The translations under genes were made by a program, and so were the position numbers. From NCBI RefSeq assembly GCF_014205795.1, contig NZ_JACHCN010000002.1, forward strand, positions 1 to 64,000: a stretch of DNA of 64,000 nt, in the 5' to 3' direction. The notes beneath the pieces were generated by a model. The model had not been told where the DNA came from and did not search any database. It saw nothing but the letters and a program-made list of their open reading frames with translations. Every line of letters starts with the position of its first letter. Position 1 is the first letter of the stretch. Below, one piece after another: positions 7,659 to 16,025 of the stretch. The stretch is from Rhodanobacter sp. MP7CTX1. Lineage in GTDB: Bacteria; Pseudomonadota; Gammaproteobacteria; Xanthomonadales; Rhodanobacteraceae.

Positions 7659-9632
7659 TTACGCCGCTTTACGGCGGGACTGCATGCGGACCAGTCCTGC
7701 AACATCGATGATCAATGCCACAGAACCGTCCGCCAGAATGGTGGCGCCTGAAATGCCCTCGACGCGCCGATAGTTCGCTTCCAGAGATTTGACCACCGCC
7801 TGCTGCTGGCCGATGAGCCCATCGATGAACAGGCCGACCCGACCGGTGTCGGCCTCGACCACGATCACCAGGCCGTCTTCGATTTGCTGTTTCGCTCCGG
7901 GACAACCGAATTGCTCGTGCAGGCGCACGATCGGCAGGTACTCGTCGCGGAAGCGGAACAATTCGCCGCCGCCAACCACACTACGCACCGCATCGGCGCG
8001 CAGCTGAACCGATTCGACGATCGACACCAGCGGAACGATGTAGCACTCCTCGCCGACCGCCGCACTCAGGCCGTCGATGATCGCCAGCGTCAACGGCAGC
8101 GTGATGGTGAAGGTGGTACCGGCGCCTGGACGACTCTTGATGGCAACGCTGCCACCCAGATCCGTCACGTTGCGACGAACCACATCCATGCCCACACCAC
8201 GTCCTGACAAGTCGGTGGTGGTCGCCGCCGTCGAGAAACCCGGCTGGAAGATCAGCTCATTGACGGTTTCGTCGGAAAGCCCGTCGGCACTCTGGATCAA
8301 ACCCTTCTGCAGCGCCTTGGCCACAATCGCGTCACGATTGAGGCCGGCGCCGTCGTCGACAATCTCCACCACAATCGAACCGCCGCGATGAAAGGCCTCG
8401 AGCCGCAGCGTGCCGGTTTCGTTCTTGCCGGCGGCGCGACGCTTCTCCGGCATTTCCAGACCGTGATCGATCGCGTTGCGCACCAGGTGCACCAGCGGAT
8501 CGCCGATCTTCTCCAAGACGGTCTTGTCCAGCTCGGTGTGCTCGCCGATCATTTCCAGCTTGACCAGCTTGCCCAGCTTCTGGGTCAGATCACGCACAAG
8601 TCGCGGAAAACGGTTGAATACCGAACCGATCGGCAACATGCGTATGCCCATCACGCTTTCCTGCAACGTGCGCGTGTGGCGGGCCAGTTGCGCCAGACCA
8701 TGCTGCAGCAAGGCAATCCGCGATGGATCGAACTCTTCGCGGAACTGGTCGAGCATCGCCTGGGTGATTACCAGTTCGCCCACCAGGTCGATCAATCCGT
8801 CGATCTTGTCGATGCCGACTCGCACCGAGCCGGCATCATTGCTGCCAGCCACCGCCTTGGCCGCCACGTTTTGCACGGCAGGCGCAGCAACGGCTTCGAC
8901 GATGTTTGAAGGCTGCGCTGTCGCGACCTGCGCCAACGGTTCGATGCTGAGGTCGCACTCGCCCTCAACCCACTCGAACACAGCCACGATAGCTTCGCGA
9001 GTAGCCGCACCGATCAGCTCGATGCGCCAGCCAAGATGGCATTCGGAAGGATCGAGCGCGTCCAGTGCCGGCAGCCGATCCAGCTGCGCTTCGACGGTCA
9101 GCTGACCCAACTCGGCAAGTTCACGCAGCAGGCGCAATGGATCGTTGCCGCCGGCGAGCATGCCAGGATGGGGCTGAAACTGGATGACCCAGCCGCTCTG
9201 CGCCGTCGACTTGTCGATGGTTTTCCCGGCCGGGGCAACTACGGACCGCCCGACCGTCGCCGCCAGTTGTTGGCGCAGCTCATCACTCTGGGCATTGGCA
9301 AGCGGCTGTCCCGTCTGGGCGCGGTCGAACATGCCACGCAAACAATCCACCGTGCGCAGCAACAGTTCGACAATGGCTCCATCAGTGGCGCGGCGGCCAT
9401 CACGCAGCTCATCCAGCAGCGACTCCGCTTCATGCGTGAACGCTGCCATGTCCGGGAAGCCGAAGGTGGCAGCGCCGCCCTTGATTGAATGAGCCGCTCG
9501 GAAAATGAGGTGCACCAGCTCAGCATCGCCGCCCTGATCAAGCGCGAGCAGCGCCGCTTCCATGGCGTCGAGGCCTTCGAGACTCTCCTCGAAAAAAACT
9601 TGGTGGAACTGCGCCAGGCTGACGGTGCTCAT
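7659..9632 (-). CDS. cheA: Chemotaxis histidine kinase CheA (che2-like)
   Basis: 657 residues. An Hpt domain carries the phosphorylated His48 (RAAHSIKGGAATFGF). Then come a short linker region, a dimerisation domain, a HATPase with an N-box (LVHLVRNAIDHGLE) and G-box (GRGVGMDVV), and a C-terminal CheW-like domain. It phosphorylates the adjacent CheY and CheB. It differs from the second CheA at 16026-18143, which has a long repeat-bearing linker. The start chosen has GAGAA upstream and leaves an 11-nt gap after cheY. Confidence 0.97.
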   Translation of the reverse strand: MSTVSLAQFHQVFFEESLEGLDAMEAALLALDQGGDAELVHLIFRAAHSIKGGAATFGFPDMAAFTHEAESLLDELRDGRRATDGAIVELLLRTVDCLRGMFDRAQTGQPLANAQSDELRQQLAATVGRSVVAPAGKTIDKSTAQSGWVIQFQPHPGMLAGGNDPLRLLRELAELGQLTVEAQLDRLPALDALDPSECHLGWRIELIGAATREAIVAVFEWVEGECDLSIEPLAQVATAQPSNIVEAVAAPAVQNVAAKAVAGSNDAGSVRVGIDKIDGLIDLVGELVITQAMLDQFREEFDPSRIALLQHGLAQLARHTRTLQESVMGIRMLPIGSVFNRFPRLVRDLTQKLGKLVKLEMIGEHTELDKTVLEKIGDPLVHLVRNAIDHGLEMPEKRRAAGKNETGTLRLEAFHRGGSIVVEIVDDGAGLNRDAIVAKALQKGLIQSADGLSDETVNELIFQPGFSTAATTTDLSGRGVGMDVVRRNVTDLGGSVAIKSRPGAGTTFTITLPLTLAIIDGLSAAVGEECYIVPLVSIVESVQLRADAVRSVVGGGELFRFRDEYLPIVRLHEQFGCPGAKQQIEDGLVIVVEADTGRVGLFIDGLIGQQQAVVKSLEANYRRVEGISGATILADGSVALIIDVAGLVRMQSRRKAA

Positions 9633-9643
9633 TGCGTTCTCGC

Positions 9644-10009
9644 TTAACCTAGAACGCGGCGAACAGTCGCCAGCAGCTGTTCCGGATCGAACGGCTTGAC
9701 CAGCCAACCCGTCGCGCCAGCCGCCTTGCCTTCCATTTTCTTTTCGGTGTTCGACTCCGTCGTCAGCATCAGGATCGGCACGCCCTTGTACTCGGGCAGC
9801 ACGCGCAATTCCCGCACCATGCTGAGGCCGTCCATCACCGGCATGTTGACGTCAGCCAGCACCAGGTCAAAGCGGGCACCGCGCGCAGCGTCGAGCGCCA
9901 ATTGGCCGTTCTCCGCTTCGCTCACCTCATAGCCGGCACTGCGCAGGGTGAAGGCCACCATGCCGCGCATCGAAGCCGAATCGTCTACCGCGAGAATCTT
10001 TGCCATCAT
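9644..10009 (-). CDS. cheY: CheY-like single-domain response regulator (che2-like)
   Basis: 121 residues, receiver domain only. The acidic pair Asp9/Asp10, phospho-acceptor Asp53 (LADVNMPVMDG), the switch threonine (LMLTTES) and the conserved lysine (VKPFDP) are all present. It is the probable phosphoryl sink or output of the downstream CheA. It is divergent from the canonical motor CheY at 18804-19211, so whether it binds FliM or another target is open. Confidence 0.95.
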   Translation of the reverse strand: MMAKILAVDDSASMRGMVAFTLRSAGYEVSEAENGQLALDAARGARFDLVLADVNMPVMDGLSMVRELRVLPEYKGVPILMLTTESNTEKKMEGKAAGATGWLVKPFDPEQLLATVRRVLG

Positions 10010-10020
10010 CCACCTCTAGT

Positions 10021-10350
10021 TCAGGCCGGCGTCGCGGCCGGCAACGCCAATGTCTTTGTGAGGCCGAGCCGTTCGGCGGCGTCTCGCAGCGGCGCGCTCA
10101 CCGAAGCCCAGGCAACCTGCTGGCCACGAGCTAGCGCATCGCGATGAAACGCCACGAGCAGTTGCAGCGCGGCCGTATCGACGCGCTCCACCCCGCTCGC
10201 TTCCAGCGTGCTCAGCGGGGCAGCCAGAGCCAGCAAAAACTGATCGCGCAGCGCCGGCAATTCGGCCATGCGACAATCGGCTGGCAGCCCGATCACCGCC
10301 GCAGCCTTCGCTGCCGCTGCCGCTGCCACGTTTTTGCTGCCGCCGCCCAT
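10021..10350 (-). CDS. STAS-domain protein, first gene of the che2-like operon
   Basis: 109 residues. An Ala-rich N-terminus precedes a compact STAS fold with ERVDTAALQLL around residue 58, where a threonine replaces the usual phospho-serine. It resembles the STAS proteins that open che2-type clusters. The start is supported by a very good sigma-28 promoter ending 35 nt upstream; longer in-frame starts would lie inside or upstream of that promoter. The gap to cheY is 11 nt. Its role in signalling is unknown. Confidence 0.85.
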   Translation of the reverse strand: MGGGSKNVAAAAAAKAAAVIGLPADCRMAELPALRDQFLLALAAPLSTLEASGVERVDTAALQLLVAFHRDALARGQQVAWASVSAPLRDAAERLGLTKTLALPAATPA

Positions 10351-10384
10351 ACGTCCAACCCCGTCGGAATTCTTCTCAAGGAAT

Positions 10385-10411
10385 TTATCGGCCAGCACGG
10401 CGGCAGCTTTA
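10385..10411 (-). promoter_or_regulatory. Sigma-28 promoter of the STAS-cheY-cheA operon
   Basis: Minus strand TAAAGCTG, 11 nt, GCCGATAA. The -10 is a perfect FliA box and the -35 keeps TAAAG. It lies 35 nt before the STAS ATG and points away from the plus-strand sigma-28 site 34 bp off. Confidence 0.85.
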
Positions 10412-10444
10412 GCCTTTATCGACACAGCATTCTTGCGACAGGGC

Positions 10445-10471
10445 TCAAGTTCTTGCCGAATCTGCCGATCT
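10445..10471 (+). promoter_or_regulatory. Sigma-28 promoter of the FliK-like / FlhB-like pair
   Basis: TCAAGTTC, 11 nt, GCCGATCT on the plus strand. It keeps TCAAGTT of the -35 and GCCGAT of the -10 with exact spacing. The TTG start of the FliK-like gene is about 58 nt downstream. Confidence 0.8.
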
Positions 10472-10529
10472 TCATTAGACGATTGCAGGTGCGACGGACT
10501 TGGCGCGATCGCTGGCGGAGGAGCCACGC

Positions 10530-11672
10530 TTGATCATCCAACCAACCAGTTTTGCCGCACTGACCTGGATTGGTGCAGCCGCCGGTGCCGACTCCATGGG
10601 TTGGCGCATGGGCGACGTGTTGTCCGCACACACGCTCGGGTTTACCGAACAGGGCCTGCTGGTGCTGAAGATCGGCGCGCTGACGGTCGAGGCCGAAGCG
10701 CCGGGCACGCAGCTGCCCTCGCAATTTCAGGTTCGCGTGCTCAGCCTTGGTGCGCAGCCACAGCTGGAACTGATTGGCGCGCAGGCCACCGTCAATGCCA
10801 ACGTCAACCAGGCGCTGTGCGAGCGGCTGCCGCGACAGAATGGCTATGCCTCACTACTGGCCACGGTAACGGCGCTGGCGCAATGGCCGGTACTGCGCCA
10901 GCTTCCACCGTATGTACGCACGGCACTGGCCTTGCTCGAGCACAGCATGAGCAATCCCGAGGAGGTGGCTACCGGCGAGGGTTTACGCGAAGCGATCGAG
11001 CGCAGCGGCCTGTTCCTTGAATCGCAGTTGGCGCAGGCAACCGGCGACAACGCCGAGCTTGGCCAGGACGACTGGAAAGGCGCGCTGCTGCGATTGCTGT
11101 CGGCACTGGAAGACCAGCCGGCTTTGCGCGACGGCAGCGGCAACGATGTCGCGCCGCCGTTGCAGTCTCGCGGCATGACGCCGCAGGGCCGGTTCGTGTT
11201 GCCCGCGGAGTTGGCTGAGAGCAATAAGGCGGCTGACTTCCTGCCACGTTTGCGTAACGACGTACAGGCGGCGCTGGCGCGGCTTGAGGTCGCTCAGTTG
11301 CAGGCTCGCAACGTACCAGCGTGGATGGTCGAAATTCCGGTGCAAGACGAACACGGGGCCGACGTCTTGCAGGTTCGCCTGGAGCAGCACGCCAACGACG
11401 CCGAGCAGGACCAGCACTGGACGCTTGGTTTTGCGCTGGACCTGCCGTCGCTGGGGCCGGTGCAAGGTGAGCTCGTCTTGCGCGGCCTGCGTTTGTCGGT
11501 GCGGCTATGGGCGCTGCTCAGCAACACCGTGGCTTTGCTGGAAGGTCAGTTCGGAGATCTGCGCGAACGGCTTGCCGCCAGCGGGCTGAGCCTCGATCAA
11601 TTGAGCTGCCAGACCGGGTTGCCGCAAGCCGGCAACAGTCGCAGCGCCGTGTTTCTGAAGGCCACGGCATGA
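10530..11672 (+). CDS. FliK-like protein (flagellar hook-length-control C-terminal domain)
   Basis: 380 residues, reading from a TTG that stands 6 nt after an ideal GGAGGAG; an earlier in-frame TTG at 10500 lacks a ribosome site. The N-terminal ~200 residues are low in recognisable motifs. The C-terminal third (SLGPVQGELVLRGLRLSVRL, then GLSLDQLSCQTG) has the alternating beta and helix pattern of the FliK substrate-switch domain. It is not the main fliK, which lies at 30296-31708. Its stop overlaps the next gene by ATGA. The pairing with an FlhB-tail homologue suggests a role in export control; function is inferred. Confidence 0.75.
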   Translation: MIIQPTSFAALTWIGAAAGADSMGWRMGDVLSAHTLGFTEQGLLVLKIGALTVEAEAPGTQLPSQFQVRVLSLGAQPQLELIGAQATVNANVNQALCERLPRQNGYASLLATVTALAQWPVLRQLPPYVRTALALLEHSMSNPEEVATGEGLREAIERSGLFLESQLAQATGDNAELGQDDWKGALLRLLSALEDQPALRDGSGNDVAPPLQSRGMTPQGRFVLPAELAESNKAADFLPRLRNDVQAALARLEVAQLQARNVPAWMVEIPVQDEHGADVLQVRLEQHANDAEQDQHWTLGFALDLPSLGPVQGELVLRGLRLSVRLWALLSNTVALLEGQFGDLRERLAASGLSLDQLSCQTGLPQAGNSRSAVFLKATA

Positions 11673-11938
11673 AGCCGCTGCTGCCAGCGCCGCAACGCAA
11701 GGTGGTGCTCCGCCTTTCCAGCGGTGCCGAGGGAACGCCAATACCGCCCAGCCTCAGTGCCGACGAACTGGAAAGTCTGCTTGAGCGCGCGCGCGCGCTT
11801 GGCTTGCCTTTACACCATGACGCGCAGATTGCCGCCTTGCTGACGTCCCTGCGCATGAGCAAGGATGTGCCGTCGCTGCTCTACAACGCCGCCGCCGCCG
11901 TGCTGGCCAGCGTTTATGCGGCCTCGGGCAAAGCGTGA
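11669..11938 (+). CDS. FlhB C-terminal-domain-like protein (FlhX/FhlB type)
   Basis: 89 residues, matching only the cytoplasmic tail of FlhB after the autocleavage site: ALGLPLHHDAQIAALLTSL followed by VPSLLYNAAAAVLASVY. The NPTH cleavage motif and all membrane segments are missing. Such stand-alone tails are known in other bacteria and can stand in for the cleaved FlhB fragment. It is coupled by ATGA to the FliK-like gene. Its stop faces the DUF2802 gene across a 44-nt gap. Confidence 0.85.
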   Translation: MKPLLPAPQRKVVLRLSSGAEGTPIPPSLSADELESLLERARALGLPLHHDAQIAALLTSLRMSKDVPSLLYNAAAAVLASVYAASGKA

Positions 11939-11982
11939 GATTCAACGCGGGGCAGCGCATTCACGGAGCGTACGACTCGCGG

Positions 11983-12378
11983 TTACGTACGGCCAGCGTA
12001 GAGGCGCTGCACCAGCTCCGCCTCGTTGCGCGACAAACCGCAACGCTCCATCAATACCTCCAGCCCGCAGCCTTCACGAGCCAACTGCTGGGCCAACTCG
12101 TAGTTGTGGGTGGCGGACTGATGTGGACGCGACACGGGTTGCGCCACGGCAGGTATTGGCGCCGGCCTGACGGCGCGGCTTTGCTCATCGAGCAGTCGCA
12201 AGCGCTCGTCCAGCGCCTGCAGCCGATGCTCGATCTGATTGAGCGTGTTCGTCAGCAGTAACGCAGGCACGCCGCCCCCGGCGTTGGCCTGACCAATGAG
12301 GTCACGCCGCAACCGTCGCCCCTGCAGCCAGGACAACACCAGCAAGGCCACTTGCAACAACACCAGCACGATCACCAT
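11983..12378 (-). CDS. DUF2802 family membrane-anchored protein at the end of the flagellar che operon
   Basis: 131 residues. One N-terminal membrane helix (MVIVLVLLQVALLVLSWLQ) is followed by a coiled-coil stretch, a proline-rich linker and a C-terminal helix-turn-helix-like segment (LEVLMERCGLSRNEAELVQRL). The family occupies the same last position after cheW in Pseudomonas-type operons. Its role is unknown; the C-terminal segment resembles a small DNA- or protein-binding fold. The start lies 4 nt after the cheW stop codon. Confidence 0.75.
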   Translation of the reverse strand: MVIVLVLLQVALLVLSWLQGRRLRRDLIGQANAGGGVPALLLTNTLNQIEHRLQALDERLRLLDEQSRAVRPAPIPAVAQPVSRPHQSATHNYELAQQLAREGCGLEVLMERCGLSRNEAELVQRLYAGRT

Positions 12379-12382
12379 CGCG

Positions 12383-12862
12383 TCAAGCCACACGTTGCAG
12401 CTCCGGCGCGAGACGGCACAGCCGTACGATATCAAGCAGCGCAACGAAACCACCCTGCCAGGCAAGTACCGCCTGCACCGGATCGTCCGCGCCATCGAGG
12501 CGCCCGGGTGGGGGCGGCCCGATCGCATCGATCTGCGGTCGCAACAACTCGCCTACCGCGTCCACCCTGAAACCCACCCGATGTCCGCCGTGCGCGAAGA
12601 CGACAATACGAACAGCATCCTGGTCGTGAACGACCGCGCTGCGCAGACCCAGGCGACGACGCCCGTCCATCACCGGCACGATGCTGCCGCGCAGCTGACA
12701 GATGCCCAATAGATCGTCCGCCGCGCCCGGTACGGGTGTAGGCGCGCGATCGCGAATAACTTCGCTGACATGGCTCAGCGGAGCAGCGTAGTGCTGCCCA
12801 TCCAGCTGGAAGGCCAGCCATGGCTGCTGCGTGATGGCGTCGATATTGGAAAGCTTGCTCAT
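12383..12862 (-). CDS. cheW: Chemotaxis coupling protein CheW (flagellar F6-type operon)
   Basis: 159 residues, one CheW domain. LLGICQLRGSIVPVMDGRRRLGL and the later VGFRVDAVGELL fit the family. It should couple the membrane and soluble receptors to the CheA encoded four genes upstream. It overlaps the ParP-like gene by ATGA at its start. Distinct from the CheW at 7062-7568. Confidence 0.95.
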   Translation of the reverse strand: MSKLSNIDAITQQPWLAFQLDGQHYAAPLSHVSEVIRDRAPTPVPGAADDLLGICQLRGSIVPVMDGRRRLGLRSAVVHDQDAVRIVVFAHGGHRVGFRVDAVGELLRPQIDAIGPPPPGRLDGADDPVQAVLAWQGGFVALLDIVRLCRLAPELQRVA

Positions 12863-13404
12863 GCGCTTGTGTTACCCGGGTATTCACCGTCCAGCATATC
12901 CAGAAGTGCGACGACATCAAGCACCGCGCAATGACCGCTTTTGAACATGCCGCCGAGCCATGGCCGACGGATACGCTGCTCTCGCGCCACACGCCAGTTA
13001 ACATCCTTGTTCGCAATATGTGTCGCTTCTTCTTCGGTGCTGCGGCAGGCCAAGGCCCAACGCCAGCCGCTGAGTACAACCAGCATGTCGGCGGCAGGCT
13101 CGCGCAGGTCGTCCGCAAGGATGCGGCCCAGGTCGGCCACGCGTACTCGCCGATCGGTGTCGCCGTCGCTTGCCAGCAGTTCGTCGCCATCGCCCATGGG
13201 GGTCAGCAGGATGTCCGCGACCTGGCCCATCGGCAGGGCAATAAGCAAACCGGCAGCGGTGCACATGAGATAGCCCGCCGATATCGGCGGCCATGCAAGG
13301 TCATCGTCCGGCGCTCTCGCGGAAGGCTGCACCGGCGCATCACCGAGCAGCTCGTCCAGGTAATCGTCGACGGCCTGGTATGCCGGTATCGTGTCACCGT
13401 TCAT
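12859..13404 (-). CDS. parP: ParP-like protein with a CheW/AIF-type domain
   Basis: 181 residues: a ~50-residue acidic, proline-containing N-terminus and then a CheW-like fold (GYLMCTAAGLLIALPMGQVADIL...). In Vibrio and Pseudomonas the gene between parC and cheW encodes ParP, which joins ParC to CheA and receptors at the cell pole. Position, length and domain fit. It overlaps both neighbours by ATGA. The symbol is assigned by synteny and domain. Confidence 0.8.
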   Translation of the reverse strand: MNGDTIPAYQAVDDYLDELLGDAPVQPSARAPDDDLAWPPISAGYLMCTAAGLLIALPMGQVADILLTPMGDGDELLASDGDTDRRVRVADLGRILADDLREPAADMLVVLSGWRWALACRSTEEEATHIANKDVNWRVAREQRIRRPWLGGMFKSGHCAVLDVVALLDMLDGEYPGNTSA

Positions 13405-14186
13405 GCCGATGCCTGACTGACTTGGCGCTCGGTGCCGAGCAACTCTCGAAGTAGCGCGCGGTAGCTGTCGGCACTCTCCGTGGCCGCCGGCCAGCGATTG
13501 AGCGGCAGGCCATGTTCGGCCGCTTCGCAAATCTGTGGGTCCACCGCGATGACGTTGCGGGTCACCGCGTGCCGGTAGCGCTCGCGCATGGTCATCAAGG
13601 CGCTGCGACCATGCAAGGTGGCGGCGTCATACATCGTCGGCACGACCCACCGCGGCAGTACGCGGCCCATCGAGCGCTCGATCATCTGCACAGTGCGCTG
13701 CATGCGCTCGAGCCCGTCGAGCGCGAGTGCTTCGGTCTGCGTGGGCATCAATAGAAGCTGCGACGCGACCAGCGCATTGACCATCAACAAGCCAAGCGTG
13801 GGTGGGCAGTCCAGCAGTACGTAGTCGAACGAGTTACTCAGCAACGCCAGGGCATTGCCGAGAATGCGACCGGTAGCCTGCCGCCTGGCGAGCTGGCGAT
13901 CCAGCGTGGCCATGGGCGCGTTCGCCGGCAGCAACGACAGGCCCTGAAACCCGGTGTCGCGAGTGAGGCTGGCGGCCATGGGTGGATTGTTTTCGCGGAA
14001 CAGCTCATAGACGCTGCCCATGCCGCTGAGATCTTCCAGCGAAAAATAGCCGCTCAGCGAAGCATGCGGATCCATGTCCACCAGCAACACGCGCATGCCT
14101 TCCTCGGCCATCAACGCACCGAGCGCAGCGGTCGTGGTGGTCTTGCCTACCCCACCCTTCTGATTGGCGATGGCCCAAATCTGCAT
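13401..14186 (-). CDS. parC: ParA-family ATPase ParC (polar localisation of chemotaxis arrays)
   Basis: 261 residues. The deviant Walker A motif KGGVGKTT begins at residue 10, with LLVDMDPHASLSGYF (Walker A-prime region) and VLLDCPPTLGLL downstream, as in ParA/Soj ATPases. In the Vibrio/Pseudomonas order it positions chemotaxis arrays at the flagellated pole. It is followed by ATGA coupling to parP. No parB or parS-like repeats are seen, which fits an array-localising role and argues against chromosome partition. Confidence 0.9.
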   Translation of the reverse strand: MQIWAIANQKGGVGKTTTTAALGALMAEEGMRVLLVDMDPHASLSGYFSLEDLSGMGSVYELFRENNPPMAASLTRDTGFQGLSLLPANAPMATLDRQLARRQATGRILGNALALLSNSFDYVLLDCPPTLGLLMVNALVASQLLLMPTQTEALALDGLERMQRTVQMIERSMGRVLPRWVVPTMYDAATLHGRSALMTMRERYRHAVTRNVIAVDPQICEAAEHGLPLNRWPAATESADSYRALLRELLGTERQVSQASA

Positions 14187-14189
14187 GCG

Positions 14190-15287
14190 TCAGTCCTTGG
14201 TATCCGGCATCAGCAGAAGCGGCGAAGTAGCTATCGTCGCTGTGCCGATATTTCCTGCGGCTACCGGCATATCAACCACCGGACCAGGCGCCGCAACAGG
14301 CGCGGTAGGCGCAACAGGCGCAGCTGCGCGCGCCTCTACGGCGCCAGTGGGTGGAGGCGAGGTTGACGGCGGTGATGTCGCCACTGGAACGGGTGCGTGC
14401 CCATCGGGCGCTACCGGGTCAGCGTCGGCCGTGTTTTCGATCTGATCGCTATTGCTGTAGAAACGTTGCGGCGCCGCGCGATTGCTCAGCACGACCACCA
14501 ATACGCGCCGGTTGCGGTTGCGGCCGTCCTGGCTGACATTGTCGGCGGACGGATGGTATTGCCCCCAACCGACGATGCCGAGTCGATCCGGATCGACGCC
14601 GTGATCGGCGAACAACCTCGCCACACTAGCCGCGCGAGCGGCCGACAGCTCCCAGTTGGATGGGTAGAGTGCCGTATTGATCGGCACGTCGTCGGTATAA
14701 CCTTCGATCCGCAGCGGGTTGGCAAACGGCGCCAGAATTTCGCCAAGACTCGTCAGCACCTGGTTCGCCGACGGCGACACCGTGGCCACGCCACTGGGAA
14801 ACAGAATATCCGTGCGTATCTCGATTTCCAGCCAGCTGGTGGTACGTCTCACGACGACCATGTTCTTGTCGATCAAGGGTTGCAGCGCGTGTTCGACCTG
14901 GCTGCGGATGCGTTCCAGATCCTGCTGTTCGCTGTTGAGCTTGTTTCGGCTTGCCTGGCTGGCGTGCTCTTTGATGGGTGCCATCATCTGCTGCGCGGGT
15001 ATCGACATCAGCATTTTTGCCAGCGGCGCGCTAGGTACCGGCGACGGCACGCCCGCGGGCAGCGTCAGGCTGGCTTGGGGATTGTTGGGCTGCAGAGGAT
15101 GGATGACTTGCTGCGAGCCGTTGAAAGCCGCCGAGATCGCCTGCGCCAAGGCACGGTACTTCGTCGTATTGACGCTGGACATGGCGTACAGCACCACAAA
15201 CAACGCCAGCAGCAGCGTCAGCAGATCCGCATAGGGGATCACCCAGGCTTCGTGGTTGACGTGGTCCTCGTGGCGTTTGCGTCTCAT
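14190..15287 (-). CDS. motD: Flagellar motor stator protein MotD (MotB family)
   Basis: 365 residues. One N-terminal membrane helix contains the proton-channel aspartate (Asp21 in PYADLLTLLLALFVVLYAMS). A long periplasmic part has an OmpA-like peptidoglycan-binding domain (IEGYTDDVPINTALYPSNWE ... GQYHPSA). A Pro/Ala-rich tail of about 75 residues follows and is longer than usual. With MotC it forms a proton-driven stator; it overlaps motC by ATGA. Confidence 0.95.
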   Translation of the reverse strand: MRRKRHEDHVNHEAWVIPYADLLTLLLALFVVLYAMSSVNTTKYRALAQAISAAFNGSQQVIHPLQPNNPQASLTLPAGVPSPVPSAPLAKMLMSIPAQQMMAPIKEHASQASRNKLNSEQQDLERIRSQVEHALQPLIDKNMVVVRRTTSWLEIEIRTDILFPSGVATVSPSANQVLTSLGEILAPFANPLRIEGYTDDVPINTALYPSNWELSAARAASVARLFADHGVDPDRLGIVGWGQYHPSADNVSQDGRNRNRRVLVVVLSNRAAPQRFYSNSDQIENTADADPVAPDGHAPVPVATSPPSTSPPPTGAVEARAAAPVAPTAPVAAPGPVVDMPVAAGNIGTATIATSPLLLMPDTKD

Positions 15288-16024
15288 ACGAGATAACCCT
15301 GCAGCTTGCTTTCAATCTGGCGGGGGTTGTCGCCCTGGGCGATCGAGACGAGTCCCTCGATGACGATCTCGCGCACCTGGGTCTGCTTGTGAATCAGCGC
15401 CTTCAGACGCGAGCCGATGGGCAAGAGCAGCAAGTTGGCCAGGCTGATGCCGTAGATGGTGGCGACGAACGCGGCGGCAATACCATGACCGAGCTTGGCC
15501 GGATCGGTCAGGTCGCGCATCACCGCCATCAGCCCCAGCACCGCGCCGATGATGCCCATCGTCGGTGAATAGATGCCCGCGTTTTCGTACACCTTGGCCG
15601 CTGTCAGATCGACGTGCTCGCGCGTTTCCACTTCCAGTTCAAGCACGCTGCGTATGGCCTCCGGCTCGCTGCCGTCGACCAGTAGTTGCAGGCCTTTGCG
15701 CACGAACGGATCGGACTCCGCTTCGATCTGCGGCTCGAGTCCGAGCAGCCCCTGCCGACGGGAGATTTCGCTCCAGCCAACCACGCGGCTGATCAGGTTT
15801 GCGGGCTGCAGTTGCGGTGGCTTGTAGACCATGCCCAACATGCCCATGGACTGCTTGAGCACGTTGCCCTGGGTATGCAACATCAGCGCCGCGATGGTGC
15901 CGCCGAAAACGATGGTGAAGGCGGCCGGATTCCACAGCGCCGACACGTCGGTACCTTTGAGGATGGCGCCGACAATCAGCACCAGGAAGGCCAGGATCGT
16001 GCCGATGATACTTATCAGGTCCAT
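15284..16024 (-). CDS. motC: Flagellar motor stator protein MotC (MotA family)
   Basis: 246 residues, the usual MotC length. Four membrane helices: two near the N-terminus and two around GIYSPTMGIIGAVLGLMAVM and IAAAFVATIYGISLANLLLLP. The conserved proline of the TM3 region and the charged cytoplasmic loop are present. It partners MotD and couples to FliG. No motA/motB pair is seen elsewhere in the window. The start is 2 nt after the cheA stop. Confidence 0.95.
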   Translation of the reverse strand: MDLISIIGTILAFLVLIVGAILKGTDVSALWNPAAFTIVFGGTIAALMLHTQGNVLKQSMGMLGMVYKPPQLQPANLISRVVGWSEISRRQGLLGLEPQIEAESDPFVRKGLQLLVDGSEPEAIRSVLELEVETREHVDLTAAKVYENAGIYSPTMGIIGAVLGLMAVMRDLTDPAKLGHGIAAAFVATIYGISLANLLLLPIGSRLKALIHKQTQVREIVIEGLVSIAQGDNPRQIESKLQGYLV

Positions 16025-16025
16025 G

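Noticed and set aside
13270..13290. GCCGATATCGGC palindrome as a sigma-28 -10 on either strand
   Set aside because: Inside the ParP-like coding sequence and with no -35 box at 11-12 nt on either side.
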